Notes: generated by a model not told the origin, from the sequence alone. Shown: positions 55,901 through 64,000, numbered from the stretch's first letter. The stretch: 64,000 nucleotides of DNA from Methanolobus sp. UBA32 (GCA_002507205.1 DAZF01000027.1:1-64000); one strand, 5' to 3'. Made by a program: numbers and translations.

Positions 55901-56727
55901 TCCATTATAGCGGCAATTATCTCATCGATGCTTCTCTGCAGATCAGGATTATCAGTAATTGGTTTTGCCATTGCTATCCTGCAGGCTTCTTTAGGCTCTA
56001 TTCCCTCACGGATGAGCTTGCCGGCATAGATCAACAGGCGTGTGCTTACTCCTTCCTCGAGTCCGTGGTGTTTGAAGTTCCTGATGCTCTGCCCGATTTC
56101 CACAAGCAGGCCTGCTGTTTTCTCATCGAGCTGGCTTTCGTGAGCCACTATCTGCTTTTCCAGCTCAGCAGGCGGGTAATCAAAATCAATTGCAACAAAT
56201 CTCTGTCTTGTGCTCTGTTTCATGTCCTTGATTATGCTCTGGTAACCGGGGTTGTATGAAACTGAGAGCATGAACTCTTTCGGTGCCTTAACTATTACTC
56301 CAAGCTTGTCGATAGGGATTATGCGCCTGTCGTCGGTGAGCGGGTGTATGACAACTATGGTGTCTTTCCTGGCTTCCACCACTTCATCAAGATAGCAGAT
56401 AGCTCCACCCTTTACAGCTTTTGTGAGAGGTCCGTCACTCCACTCCACGGATTCTCCCTTGATAAGAAAACGTCCCACAAGGTCTGTTGCAGTGAGATCC
56501 TCATGGCAGGCAATTGTAATCAGCGGACGCTGTAATTTCCATGCCATGTACTCCATGAACCGTGTTTTTCCACAACCGGTTGGTCCTTTCAGGTTCACCG
56601 GTAGCAGGTTCTTGTAAGCGGCTGTGAATATCTCCACCTCGTTGCCCACAGGTACGTAGTAAGGTTCTTCCGTTATCAGATATTCATCAACAGGCAGCTC
56701 CTCAGATAAAGCACATTTTATTGCCAT
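55897..56727 (-). CDS. MoxR-family AAA+ ATPase (NorQ/CbbQ type)
   Basis: A 276-residue AAA+ ATPase: Walker [11 protein letters not shown], Walker [12 protein letters not shown], sensor-1 [11 protein letters not shown] and an arginine finger region [14 protein letters not shown]. The overall sequence is closest to NorQ/CbbQ/GvpN proteins. It precedes the NorD-like gene with a 4-base overlap, forming a classic MoxR-VWA chaperone pair. It should hydrolyse ATP to remodel or insert cofactor into an unidentified partner enzyme. About 313 bp of non-coding sequence lies upstream. Confidence 0.92.
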   Translation of the reverse strand: MAIKCALSEELPVDEYLITEEPYYVPVGNEVEIFTAAYKNLLPVNLKGPTGCGKTRFMEYMAWKLQRPLITIACHEDLTATDLVGRFLIKGESVEWSDGPLTKAVKGGAICYLDEVVEARKDTIVVIHPLTDDRRIIPIDKLGVIVKAPKEFMLSVSYNPGYQSIIKDMKQSTRQRFVAIDFDYPPAELEKQIVAHESQLDEKTAGLLVEIGQSIRNFKHHGLEEGVSTRLLIYAGKLIREGIEPKEACRIAMAKPITDNPDLQRSIDEIIAAIME

Positions 56728-57040
56728 GGCACAATTCCTCTTATGATAGTATTCTATCCCGTTCTAATTTATATCTGCTGTGCAGGGAGCTGTAGTTATG
56801 TTTATCTCTCAATTTGATGGGAATTGATAGTTTTTGATAAACGAGATATAAATACTCCTTCAATATCTGCAACATAAAACTATTTCTATTGAGCCGTGAA
56901 ATATCATAATGGGGTCTGTTTGTGAAAAGTGGAATAATGTTCTTTTTTGTTCCCATAACTTTGTTTTTAGCGACATATGTGCCGATGAGCAGTCGTGGCT
57001 GAAAAGTGACTTGATGTTGATTGCTAATTGAGGTCATACA
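56728..57040. other. Intergenic region between divergent genes
   Basis: No gene visible. AT-rich, separating the MoxR ATPase gene (minus) from the PRTase gene (plus). It should hold both promoters; GATATAAATACT near 56843 is a TATA-like word. The open frame on the minus strand here runs into the PRTase gene and is not credible. Confidence 0.5.
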
Positions 57041-57673
57041 ATGGTCTTCAGGGACAGAAAGGACGCAGGTGAAAAACTTGCTCGTAAACTGGAAAAGTAT
57101 AAAGATAAGGGTGTATTGGTGCTGGCCATACCACGGGGCGGTGTGGAAGTCGGTTGTGAGGTGGCAGAGTATCTTCATGCATCCTTTTCACTTCTGGTGA
57201 CAAGAAAGCTGCCATTTCCCGATAACCCGGAAGCCGGGTTCGGGGCTATTGCTGAAGATGGAAGCGTCTTCATTTTCAGGGAAGCATCAACGTGGCTGTC
57301 TCAGAAGCAGATTGACGAGATTGTAAGTGAACAGTCAGAAGAGATACGCAGGAGACTGCAGGTTTTAAGAGAGGGCAGACCTTTGCCGGAAATCGCTGGC
57401 AGGACGGTAATACTGGTCGATGACGGCCTTGCCATGGGTTCCACTATGCGGGCTTCGATAATGTTATGCAGAAAGAAGAATGCTGGACAAATAGTGGTTG
57501 CCGTACCGGTTGCGGGCAGGGAGGTTGCGAAGGACATCGGTAATATGGTTGATGACATCGTGGTGCTGGAAACTCCCGCGAATTTTATGGCCGTTGCCCA
57601 GGTTTATAGTAACTGGTATGATGTTTCGGATTATGAGGTACTGGAGATTATGAGGAAAGGTTGCAATAAATGA
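57041..57673 (+). CDS. Phosphoribosyltransferase-domain protein
   Basis: A 210-residue type I PRTase. The PRPP loop is VILVDDGLAMGSTMRASI, and the N-terminus has FRDRKDAGEKLARKL and VLAIPRGGVEVGCEVA. AGFGAIAEDG and FREASTWLSQ complete the pattern of the bacterial/archaeal PRTase family often found with dienelactone hydrolase domains. The substrate is unknown. GAGGT lies 7 bases before the ATG. About 100 bp separate it from the DUF59 gene. Confidence 0.88.
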   Translation: MVFRDRKDAGEKLARKLEKYKDKGVLVLAIPRGGVEVGCEVAEYLHASFSLLVTRKLPFPDNPEAGFGAIAEDGSVFIFREASTWLSQKQIDEIVSEQSEEIRRRLQVLREGRPLPEIAGRTVILVDDGLAMGSTMRASIMLCRKKNAGQIVVAVPVAGREVAKDIGNMVDDIVVLETPANFMAVAQVYSNWYDVSDYEVLEIMRKGCNK

Positions 57674-57775
57674 AATTCAACCCGGATTCGAAAATCACAA
57701 ACATCTTTATAGCTTACCGCTCAAAACTTTTAATCAGGGACTGGCCAATAAATAATCAAACAAGGAGTGGTAACT

Positions 57776-58081
57776 ATGGTCACAGAGGAAGAAGTAATAG
57801 GTGTCCTGCGGGAATGTTACGACCCCGAGATACCCATTAACATTGTAGACCTGGGTTTTGTTAAGGGAATTGATATAGAAGGCGACAATGTGCACATCAA
57901 ACTCACCCTGACAACCCCTGGCTGTCCGATGCACAGGACAATAGGTGATGATGTCACGCAGAAGGTTCTGGGTATTGAGGGTGTAAAGGATGTTGAGGTA
58001 GAGTTCGTATTCGATTCTCAGTGGACCCCGGAAGAAATGTCAGATGAGGCTAAGACGAAATTGGGTTTTGATGATAAGTGA
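57776..58081 (+). CDS. MIP18/DUF59-family Fe-S assembly protein
   Basis: A 101-residue DUF59 protein: VLRECYDPEIPINIVDLGFVKGI followed by IKLTLTTPGCPMHRTIGDDV and VEVEFVFDSQWTPEEMS. The TPGCP cysteine is the conserved functional residue in SufT/PaaD/MIP18-type Fe-S carrier or scaffold proteins. The ATG with AAGGAG 9 bases upstream was chosen over an in-frame GTG. It is followed by a tRNA-Gln gene on the opposite strand. Confidence 0.92.
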   Translation: MVTEEEVIGVLRECYDPEIPINIVDLGFVKGIDIEGDNVHIKLTLTTPGCPMHRTIGDDVTQKVLGIEGVKDVEVEFVFDSQWTPEEMSDEAKTKLGFDDK

Positions 58082-58201
58082 GGATGATTTTTGCATTCGG
58101 AACACGAATGTTGAAAAAAAAGGTCTGATTAGTTTACCTATGCGGATTCTATGTTTCATAGTAGCCACTCTTCAATCAGGTGCACAATAAATAGAAAATG
58201 G

Positions 58202-58274
58202 TAGTCCCGGGCGGATTCGAACCACCGTCTTCGGCTCCAAAGGCCGAAAGGATTGACCACTACCCTACGGGACT
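58202..58274 (-). tRNA. tRNA-Gln (anticodon TTG)
   Basis: A 73-nt cloverleaf. Acceptor stem AGTCCCG/CGGGACT with discriminator A, anticodon stem TCGGC/GCCGA around loop CTTTGGA (anticodon TTG), and T arm GGTGG-TTCGAAT-CCGCC. The first pair is A1-U72, the feature by which the archaeal GatDE amidotransferase recognises tRNA-Gln charged with Glu. No intron; CCA is not encoded. Confidence 0.93.
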
Positions 58275-58339
58275 ACAATGATTAGCAGAATAAATGCATA
58301 ATAATACTTATTTGTTATGCAGGACAGCCGGTTTGGCTG

Positions 58340-59431
58340 TCACATTGCAATGATCAGCGTCAGCAGATCTCTGTCATCAAGTACATGCTCAAGGCCAGCT
58401 CTCTGGCCGGGGTGCTTTGCTGATGTGCCCCATACCTGTGAATATCTGAACTTTCTCCTGAAATCACGGTGCAGGTGGTCACATACATCTCCCACCGTAG
58501 TTCCTTTACGTACAATGAGAGGTTCTTCCATATCAGCAGGTCCGCCCTGTGGTTTAAGGTAAATGCGGATGAAGTCCAGTGCATCGTATATCAGGTCCTT
58601 GACAGCCTCAAGGTTCTCTTCCTTGTCAGCCGAGATATATGTAGCATCAGGATATTCAGATTTGCATTTCTTCAGCACATATTCATCTGCCATATCCACC
58701 TTGTTCACAACAACAACGGCAGGTATGTACACTCTGTTGCCCATGATGACATCTATCAACTGGTCAACATCGATGCTTTCCCTGATGAGCACATGAGCAT
58801 TGTGTATCTTATATTCGTTAAGTATCGCCTTGATAAGGTCTTCTGTAAGTTCAAGATCCTTGGTACTGCTAATTGTGACGCCACCACGGTCCTGCCTTTT
58901 AATAACAACATCAGGTGCCTTCTGGTTAAGGCGTATGCCTGCATCGTAAAGCTCCTGAGTAAGGACTCCGTGGTGGTAGTTCTGGAACACATCCAGCATG
59001 AATACCACAAGGTCACAGTTCCTGACAACCGAGATAACTTCTCGTCCACGCCCTCTTCCACTGGCCGCTCCTTTGACCAGTCCGGGTACGTCAAGTATCT
59101 GTATAGTTGCATTTTTATGTTCAAGCACACCCGGAATTACGTCCAGGGTTGTGAACTCATAGGCACCGACCTCTGAATGAGCATCGGTGAGCTTGTTAAG
59201 TAAAGTGGATTTTCCCACAGATGGAAATCCTACAAGCGTGACCGTGGCATCTCCTGACTTTCTCACGGAGTATCCTTCGCCACCGCCCTTGCTTGCAGAC
59301 TTCTTGACAACCTCATCGCGAAGGCGTGCCAGTTTCGCCTTCAGCTTACCGATGTGGTGGGATGTTGCCTTATTGTAGGGAGTCTTCTTGATCTCCTCTT
59401 CTACTTCCTGTATATCCTCATGTATTCCCAT
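58340..59431 (-). CDS. DRG-type GTP-binding protein (OBG/TRAFAC class)
   Basis: A 363-residue GTPase of the developmentally regulated GTP-binding family universal in archaea and eukaryotes. G motifs are GFPSVGKSTLLNKL (G1), TTLDVIPG (G2), LDVPGLVKG (G3) and VVNKVDM (G4). After an N-terminal helical region (EEIKKTPYNKATSHHIGKLKAKLARL) comes the G domain with an S5D2L-like insert. A C-terminal TGS domain (PLIVRKGTTVGDVCDHLHRDF) binds ribosome or RNA. The ATG with GGTAGGT upstream was chosen over a TTG two codons earlier. Transcribed in the same direction as tRNA-Gln. Confidence 0.95.
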   Translation of the reverse strand: MGIHEDIQEVEEEIKKTPYNKATSHHIGKLKAKLARLRDEVVKKSASKGGGEGYSVRKSGDATVTLVGFPSVGKSTLLNKLTDAHSEVGAYEFTTLDVIPGVLEHKNATIQILDVPGLVKGAASGRGRGREVISVVRNCDLVVFMLDVFQNYHHGVLTQELYDAGIRLNQKAPDVVIKRQDRGGVTISSTKDLELTEDLIKAILNEYKIHNAHVLIRESIDVDQLIDVIMGNRVYIPAVVVVNKVDMADEYVLKKCKSEYPDATYISADKEENLEAVKDLIYDALDFIRIYLKPQGGPADMEEPLIVRKGTTVGDVCDHLHRDFRRKFRYSQVWGTSAKHPGQRAGLEHVLDDRDLLTLIIAM

Positions 59432-59494
59432 TTGCAACCTACCATAACGTCAAAATAAAAAAGGTTTTCCTGATTTTTATAGACTGGATTAACG

Positions 59495-61405
59495 TCAAAA
59501 GGAGGATATTATCCTGCCGGTCATTTCATATGTATACATCCCGGTTGGAAGTCTTTTTGAAAATTCTTCAGACCGAAGTGCAGTCAGGAATATCTGTATC
59601 TCTTCAATATCAAGCAGGTCTTTTCGTATCACAAAATCAAACTCATCCTCAGCAACGGAGATGAATTCAAGTCCTGCTTCCTCTGCCGCAGCCCTCAGCC
59701 CAAAACCAACATCTGCCTTCCTGCTTTTCACAGCATCACAAACAGACCTGTGGGTCTTTGAACCTGAATTATAACCTTTCAGGCTTTTTATGAGCTCGGT
59801 CCGGGAGGTGCCCATATTCTCTGCAAGTATTCCAAGTTCCCTGTCCAGAAGTGCCCTGGTCCCTGATCCCCGGTTCCTGTTGATGAGTTGCAGGCCGGTT
59901 ATATCCTTCAGTCCATGTACATGGTTGTCAGGATTGAATATAAGTCCCTGCTCGCGCCTGTATCCCTTGACCAGCACTACATCTTCAAGATTCATTTTTG
60001 CTATGACCGATGAATTGTAATTACCTTCGCTGTCAACCATGTTCACACAGGCAATATCGGTAGTGCCGCCTGAAATGGCTGTAAATCCTGCACTTGAACC
60101 CATTTTCAAAGTCCTGAAAACAAGTCCTGTCATCTCTTCAAGCAGGTCTGTTCCCGGACATTGTCCTCCTACGAACATCAGGTCGGGACTTCTCACGTTG
60201 CCGAACATGGTGACCTCTACTTCAGAACCTGCTTCAATGTATTCGGTATGTGCTCTTATCTCTATTATTCCGTCAGCATCCGAAAGTGTAGTTATTGCTC
60301 CTGATGTCTTGTCAGCAGGGTACGCTTTCCCCCTGACCACACCTACAGGGAGCAGCTCTTCCCTTCCGCCTGAGCGGATGCCGGTTCCCATGACAGCAGT
60401 AACCTTTGTCTTAAAAGAAGGCTTAATGCCAAGTGAATTGTATATTATCGGGGCCACGAACTCATTGAAAATACTGAGTGCGGATGTTGGGTTTCCTGGC
60501 AATCCGATGGTTGGCACATTTTCGATCATGCCAATAACAACTGGTTTTCCAGGTTTGATGGCAATTCCGTGGGTAAGTGTTTCCCCCTTTTCCTCAATGA
60601 TCATATACATGATATCGCCAACACCAGCAGAAGTACTTCCTGATGTCAGGACGATATTACATTCATTGATCGCTCTTTCAAGGGCCTCTTCCATCAATGC
60701 TGCATTATCTGGTACAATCCCGTATATCCGTGCAGTTCCTCCACATTCTTCTATTGCTGCTGCGATGGCATAGGAATTAGCGTCATATATCCTGCCTGCT
60801 TCCAGTGCTTCTCCGGGTTTGATAAGCTCATTTCCGGTTGATATTATCCCTACAGGTAATCTCTTGACAGGTACATCATTCATGCCTATGGAAGCAAGTA
60901 CTCCGATTTCACGGGAACCAATGCGTGTGTTCTTCCTCAGGATCCTTTCACCTTTCATGATATCGGTTCCTGAACGCATGATATTCTCGCCAATGTGCAC
61001 TGGCTGGTAAACAAGAACAGAATCACCTGTTTGCTTCGTACTCTCAACCATGACAACAGCATCAGCACCATCGGGAATCGGTGCACCTGTGGATATCTCT
61101 ATAGCCTCTCCATCGTCAACAAAGAACTTATCTGTGCAACCTGCCGGAATAGAGCCGATACATCTCAATTCCTGTGGCTCCGGTTCACTTGCCTGATAGG
61201 TATCTTTTGCCCGGATAGCATACCCGTCCTTGATCGAACGGTTGAATGCAGGCACATCCACACCAGAAGGTATGTCCTCTGCTATGATGTATCCTACTGC
61301 CTTATCGATTGGTAAAATAATAATATCTGGCTGGACTCTGATCTGTTCAACCAGTTTCCTTGCATCCTCTACGGATGTTAGATCTCTGAATTCCTTGCGT
61401 TCCAT
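59495..61405 (-). CDS. moeA: MoeA molybdopterin molybdotransferase fused to a PBP-like domain
   Basis: It inserts molybdate or tungstate into adenylated molybdopterin. The MoeA part (residues ~1-400) shows IDKAVGYIIAEDIPSGVDVPAFNRSIKDGYAI, STGAPIPDGADAVVM, ISTGNELIKPG, LTSGSTSAGVGD and GLPGNPTSALSIF. From about 410 a periplasmic-binding-protein-like domain (FVGGQCPGTDLLEEMTG, LINRNRGSGTRALLD, FGLRAAAEEAGLEFI) follows, an archaeal fusion thought to sense or bind oxyanion or cofactor. The ATG at 61405 lies after the upstream gene's stop; an earlier TTG overlaps that gene. Confidence 0.93.
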   Translation of the reverse strand: MERKEFRDLTSVEDARKLVEQIRVQPDIIILPIDKAVGYIIAEDIPSGVDVPAFNRSIKDGYAIRAKDTYQASEPEPQELRCIGSIPAGCTDKFFVDDGEAIEISTGAPIPDGADAVVMVESTKQTGDSVLVYQPVHIGENIMRSGTDIMKGERILRKNTRIGSREIGVLASIGMNDVPVKRLPVGIISTGNELIKPGEALEAGRIYDANSYAIAAAIEECGGTARIYGIVPDNAALMEEALERAINECNIVLTSGSTSAGVGDIMYMIIEEKGETLTHGIAIKPGKPVVIGMIENVPTIGLPGNPTSALSIFNEFVAPIIYNSLGIKPSFKTKVTAVMGTGIRSGGREELLPVGVVRGKAYPADKTSGAITTLSDADGIIEIRAHTEYIEAGSEVEVTMFGNVRSPDLMFVGGQCPGTDLLEEMTGLVFRTLKMGSSAGFTAISGGTTDIACVNMVDSEGNYNSSVIAKMNLEDVVLVKGYRREQGLIFNPDNHVHGLKDITGLQLINRNRGSGTRALLDRELGILAENMGTSRTELIKSLKGYNSGSKTHRSVCDAVKSRKADVGFGLRAAAEEAGLEFISVAEDEFDFVIRKDLLDIEEIQIFLTALRSEEFSKRLPTGMYTYEMTGRIISSF

Positions 61406-61415
61406 TCTGTTCGGT

Positions 61416-61661
61416 CTACTTTTTGTCAAGATAGCCTATAAGCGTTTTGTTAAGTGTGAACACCCTTGAAGCAACATACCAGAGTCCCATCAAAAATATG
61501 ATCCATGTTGCAATTGAGAGTAATTTCAGATTGTGTGTGTCATCGAGTGCTTCAAATATGATAACAAGAGTAACAGGCATCAGAAGTAAGATTGCCATCA
61601 CGGAATCGTTCAGGTATTTCAGGTTCTCCATTATTACTCTTTCTTTTTCTTCATTTTCCAT
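61416..61661 (-). CDS. Small two-helix membrane protein
   Basis: An 81-residue protein: charged N-terminus (MENEEKERVIMENLKYLNDS), helix VMAILLLMPVTLVIIFEAL, a short loop DDTHNLK, helix LLSIATWIIFLMGLWYVA, and a basic tail. No family recognised. It lies directly upstream of moeA on the same strand with a 10-bp gap, so it is probably cotranscribed; a functional link is not shown. Confidence 0.72.
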   Translation of the reverse strand: MENEEKERVIMENLKYLNDSVMAILLLMPVTLVIIFEALDDTHNLKLLSIATWIIFLMGLWYVASRVFTLNKTLIGYLDKK

Positions 61662-61767
61662 TCTTAAACCTCATATATTCTAGGTTTCAATATAATATTA
61701 TAAAAATATAATAGGTTACTGGCCTAATACCTAATTAATGTTTTGAAGAAATAAAAAAGAAGAAAGG

Positions 61768-61791
61768 AAATGAAGAGTTAACTCTTCATTT
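61768..61791 (-). terminator. Perfect 24-bp palindrome at the end of ilvE
   Basis: AAATGAAGAGTT followed by its exact reverse complement AACTCTTCATTT. It begins at the ilvE stop codon and, read on the minus strand, is followed by a pyrimidine- and T-rich tract. It can form a long stem with a minimal loop and most likely terminates ilvE transcription. Confidence 0.65.
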
Positions 61792-62669
61792 TAAGGGAAA
61801 ATAGGAGTTCCGGTGGTTGTGGTTATGTGCTCAAAAGCTGCGACCATCTTTCCGGTAATTGGTCCAGGTTTACCGTCACCTATTGGGCGGCCATCAACCT
61901 TTACAAGAGGTGCAGCTTCTGCTGCTGTTCCTGTGACGAATATCTCATCAGCAGTGTAGAGGTCAAACATTCCCAGGTTTTCAACGTGGGTCTCAATTCC
62001 CATGTCTGCAAGCAGTTCAATTGCTGTTGCCCTGGTTATGCCCTTGAGGTTGTTGATCGTTGGTGGGGTGTAAACCTTTCCGTTCTTGATAATGAATATG
62101 TTATCTCCTGATCCTTCGGAGAGGTAACCGTTCTGGTCGAAGAAAATTGCCTCGTCTCCTCCCTTCTCATTTGCCTCTATCTTCGCAAGGATATTGTTCA
62201 GATAGTTCAGTGACTTGATATTTGGAGAAAGCGCATCGCAGGAATTTCTCCTGACTGAGACTGTAACACCGGTCAGGCCAACTTCATAAAGGTCGCCGTA
62301 CATCGCTGCCCATTCCTGGGATATGATGAATACATTTGGTATTGGACATTTTCTGGGGTCCAGTCCAAGGTCACCAACGCCTCTTGAAACGATAGGTCTG
62401 ATGTAGGCATCTGTAAGGTTATTTTTCCGGAGTGTTTCCAGTATAGCCTCTTCCATCTCTTCCTTGCTTAGTGGTATGTTAAGAGCTATCGCCCTTGCAG
62501 AATCATAGAGCCTGTCAACATGTTCACGTAACTTGAAGACACGTCCGTTGTATGCTCTTATACCTTCAAAGACACCATCCCCATACAAAAAACCATGGTC
62601 GTAGACGGAGGTTGTGGCTTCTGATTTCGGGACATAGTCACCGTTGTAATAAATCAATAGTTCGCTCAT
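61791..62669 (-). CDS. ilvE: Branched-chain amino acid aminotransferase
   Basis: A PLP fold-type IV aminotransferase for the last step of valine, leucine and isoleucine synthesis. Features are [20 protein letters not shown] at the N-terminus, the PLP-lysine region [40 protein letters not shown] (Lys in ILAKIE) and [31 protein letters not shown]. The length of 292 is typical. It is followed by a 24-bp palindromic terminator, so it is monocistronic. Confidence 0.96.
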   Translation of the reverse strand: MSELLIYYNGDYVPKSEATTSVYDHGFLYGDGVFEGIRAYNGRVFKLREHVDRLYDSARAIALNIPLSKEEMEEAILETLRKNNLTDAYIRPIVSRGVGDLGLDPRKCPIPNVFIISQEWAAMYGDLYEVGLTGVTVSVRRNSCDALSPNIKSLNYLNNILAKIEANEKGGDEAIFFDQNGYLSEGSGDNIFIIKNGKVYTPPTINNLKGITRATAIELLADMGIETHVENLGMFDLYTADEIFVTGTAAEAAPLVKVDGRPIGDGKPGPITGKMVAAFEHITTTTGTPIFP

Positions 62670-62828
62670 GTGTAAAGCCTCAGCATTGTAATAGTTGTTA
62701 GTGTTGATGTCAAACTATTATATATTTCTATTCGCATTCACATTGGTTGTAATTTAAAAAAGTCGGGTGGTCCTTACAAAAGGCTTTTATTCTAGAAAAC
62801 CTATTTCAGATTCCAGTCAATCGTCAGC

Positions 62829-62903
62829 GGTCCCGTGGCTTAGCCAGGATATAGCATCGGGCTTCTAACCCGAGGGTCGTGGGTTCGAATCCCTCCGGGA
62901 TCG
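62829..62903 (+). tRNA. tRNA-Arg (anticodon TCT)
   Basis: A 75-nt cloverleaf. Acceptor stem GGTCCCG/CGGGATC (one G-U pair) with discriminator G, anticodon stem TCGGG/CCCGA around loop CTTCTAA (anticodon TCT), and T arm GTGGG-TTCGAAT-CCCTC. No intron and no encoded CCA. CTTTTATT about 40 bp upstream is a plausible TATA box. Confidence 0.94.
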
Positions 62904-63224
62904 CTAATTCTTTAAAACATTCTTCTTTTGCATTTTTGCTTTTCTCTGTGTCATAGAACCGACCGAAAAATGCTTATTCGATGAGTTCCATATAATTGAT
63001 TGCTGAGTATAGAATGCTCGGAGTTATCAAGACTGCGAGACTATGTTTCAGCTTTCGATTGGCCCATATCAGAGCGATACTCTGAATGGAAAGCGTATAC
63101 TTGCCGGTCGGAATATTAAGACGTCAAGAGGGTAATAGGGTATTATAATCTTAGTCTTCTCTGTTGCCCTCGCATTACTTCCTTTTCTCATAATCTTTTT
63201 ATCCGCAGAAGCGGATGCTTTATT
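62904..63224. other. Intergenic region after tRNA-Arg
   Basis: No intact gene. A T-rich tract directly after the tRNA (TTCTTCTTTTGCATTTTTGC) is a likely terminator. Between about 63000 and 63200 short open frames switch phase, as in the decayed gene that follows, but I cannot identify a source protein. A hairpin lies at 63201-63216. Confidence 0.4.
63201..63216. terminator. Small hairpin ATCCGC-AGAA-GCGGAT
   Basis: A perfect 6-bp stem with a 4-nt loop, just before the start of the decayed gene. On the minus strand it is followed by AAAAAGATT; on the plus strand a T-run precedes it. Role uncertain. Confidence 0.3.
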
Positions 63225-63718
63225 ATGGACGATTCAACAGGTTCAGACCCCTGCTGTCCTGTCAATTCTTCTTTATGGGACAACAGAATAAATCTGGGAT
63301 AAAAAACCATTCATAAAGGATTCTGTCACTCAATTATTCCATATTCCATTGCCATTTAGCTTCAAGCGTGTCGTAATGAGGATGTGGCAAAAGGTCCGGG
63401 AATCAGATGCCTCTCCTTAAATGGATGATTTTCTCCTGCTTGCCTGCGACCCGTCGTCATGGAAGTCCGAGCTGTACATGTCTGTCACAACAGAAGTTCC
63501 TGATGCTGAGAACGTAACAATGTCAGGCACTTTTCTCAGCAGGGTCTTTGATGGTCCATACAAGTCAGTACCAGAATGGATTGAAACCATGGAAAAATAC
63601 GTTTCAGAAAAGGGATGACTGTGAAGAAACATTACTTTCATTTTGCATATTGCCCCAAATGTGCAAAGAAGTACGGTCACAATATGCAGTAACCTTCACA
63701 GAAGTGGAAGAAAAATGA
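63225..63718 (+). pseudogene. Decayed gene of a cysteine-rich putative hydrolase family
   Basis: Pieces of one protein family can be read in order in changing frames: MDDSTGSDPCCPVNSSLWDN; then, shifted, KKPFIKDSVTQLFHIPLPFS and FKRVVMRMWQKVRESDASP; an in-frame TAA at 63418; DDFLLLACDPSSWKSELYMS and GTFLSRVFDGPYKSVPEWI; a frameshift near 63617; KKHYFHFAYCPKCAKKYGHN; a further shift near 63683; and AVTFTEVEEK. The order, the CCP N-terminus and the CPKCAKKYG tail match a family I know only as an annotated putative hydrolase. With three shifts and one stop it cannot make a functional product. Confidence 0.75.
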
Positions 63719-63725
63719 ATGGATT

Positions 63726-63851
63726 TTAACCGTTCAGACCCAGGATATTCTTCTTATCCTTATTTTTTTCTTCTTTCTTTTCATTTTTGCTTGTTTTCAC
63801 AAATTCAGTGACTTCTTTTAGTCTATGCATATTTGCTTCATCATTTCCCAT
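63726..63851 (-). CDS. Very small charged protein (41 residues)
   Basis: MGNDEANMHRLKEVTEFVKT followed by a run of Lys/Glu/Asn and ending NILGLNG. It has no cysteine and no membrane segment, and the middle is almost pure K/E/N and probably helical or disordered. A strong GGAGGG site lies 7 bases before the ATG, which is why I consider it real despite its size. It converges on the decayed gene, 7 bp from its end. Function unknown. Confidence 0.5.
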   Translation of the reverse strand: MGNDEANMHRLKEVTEFVKTSKNEKKEEKNKDKKNILGLNG

Positions 63852-64000
63852 TTATTTTCCCTCCGGTTTTTAGCCTTTAAGTTATGTAATAATCACTTTG
63901 GATAAGTAATCTGGCACAGGTGTGGTTTTCTTTGTTTTTGTGGTATATAGCCTGATATTATATTGTATGGACAATATTTAAATATTAATTCTGTTTAAAT

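Noticed and set aside
56741-57178. 145-residue minus-strand frame upstream of the MoxR gene
   Set aside because: Half of it is antisense to the PRTase gene and the rest is AT-rich promoter sequence.
1-64000. CRISPR arrays, insertion sequences, prophage or integrative elements
   Set aside because: No regularly spaced repeats, transposase, integrase or phage structural gene was seen; gene content and spacing are chromosomal throughout.

Overview
The window is a piece of a methanogenic archaeal chromosome, most likely from the Methanosarcinales (a relative of Methanolobus, Methanococcoides or Methanosarcina). The main evidence is a contiguous block holding the methyl-coenzyme M reductase (MCR) activation ATPase A2 and six methanogenesis marker proteins. 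Supporting it are a class I lysyl-tRNA synthetase, aIF5A, FEN1, a DRG-type GTPase and archaeal-style Shine-Dalgarno sites (GGAGG, GGTGATC). I saw no insertion sequence, CRISPR array, rRNA or prophage. Two tRNA genes are present: Gln(TTG) on the minus strand and Arg(TCT) on the plus strand.

Layout. 1-9.4 kb: end of an aconitase-family dehydratase, a YkgJ-type protein and a DHH phosphoesterase with an NAD-binding N-terminal domain. The divergent nnr-orf-moaC-prs run follows, then a DNA glycosylase overlapping a CDIN1-like nuclease. 9.6-19.9 kb: lysS and a methyltransferase, BofA-like protein, DNPH1-like protein, U32 protein, a second methyltransferase, a two-gene envelope operon, a CDF metal transporter, and hisF with a MazG protein. 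20-29.9 kb: membrane and TPR proteins, a nuclease-family DUF151 protein, a 1214-residue HyuA-HyuB fusion, pcm, a zinc-ribbon protein, a lipoprotein and a GNAT enzyme. 30-34.3 kb: agmatinase next to aIF5A, an aldehyde ferredoxin oxidoreductase, ogt, and a membrane-anchored matrixin protease. 34.4-42.9 kb: an odd HAD protein followed by atwA-mmp3-mmp6-mmp5-mmp15-mmp17-mmp7 and a CxxC AhpD-like protein. 42.9-52.4 kb: presenilin-like protease, FEN1, gpmI, a MATE exporter, msrB, a cupredoxin-like lipoprotein and a DUF2278/lamin-tail protein. 52.4-64 kb: a NorD/NorQ-like (VWA plus MoxR ATPase) pair, a PRTase, a DUF59 protein, tRNA-Gln, a DRG GTPase, a MoeA-PBP fusion, ilvE, tRNA-Arg, a decayed gene and a tiny charged ORF.

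How the genes fit together. The 35.5-42.9 kb operon is the functional centre. Its products A2, Mmp3, Mmp7 and Mmp17 are reported partners in ATP-driven reductive activation of MCR, and Mmp15 is a HgdC-type ATPase. MoaC, the MoeA fusion and the AOR supply and use pterin-based Mo/W cofactor. Agmatinase and aIF5A probably share the hypusine pathway. The glycosylase and CDIN1-like nuclease overlap and may act together in DNA repair.

Most notable. Two genes, the DHH phosphoesterase and mmp3, have no ATG, GTG or TTG where their conserved N-termini begin. In both, a strong Shine-Dalgarno site lies exactly 6 nt upstream of an in-frame near-cognate codon (ATT and ACG). Other points of interest are the NorD-like protein with an HEVGH plus EDARVE pair in an organism with no visible nitric oxide reductase, the glycosylase/CDIN1-like overlap, the membrane matrixin, and a multiply disrupted pseudogene at 63.2-63.7 kb.
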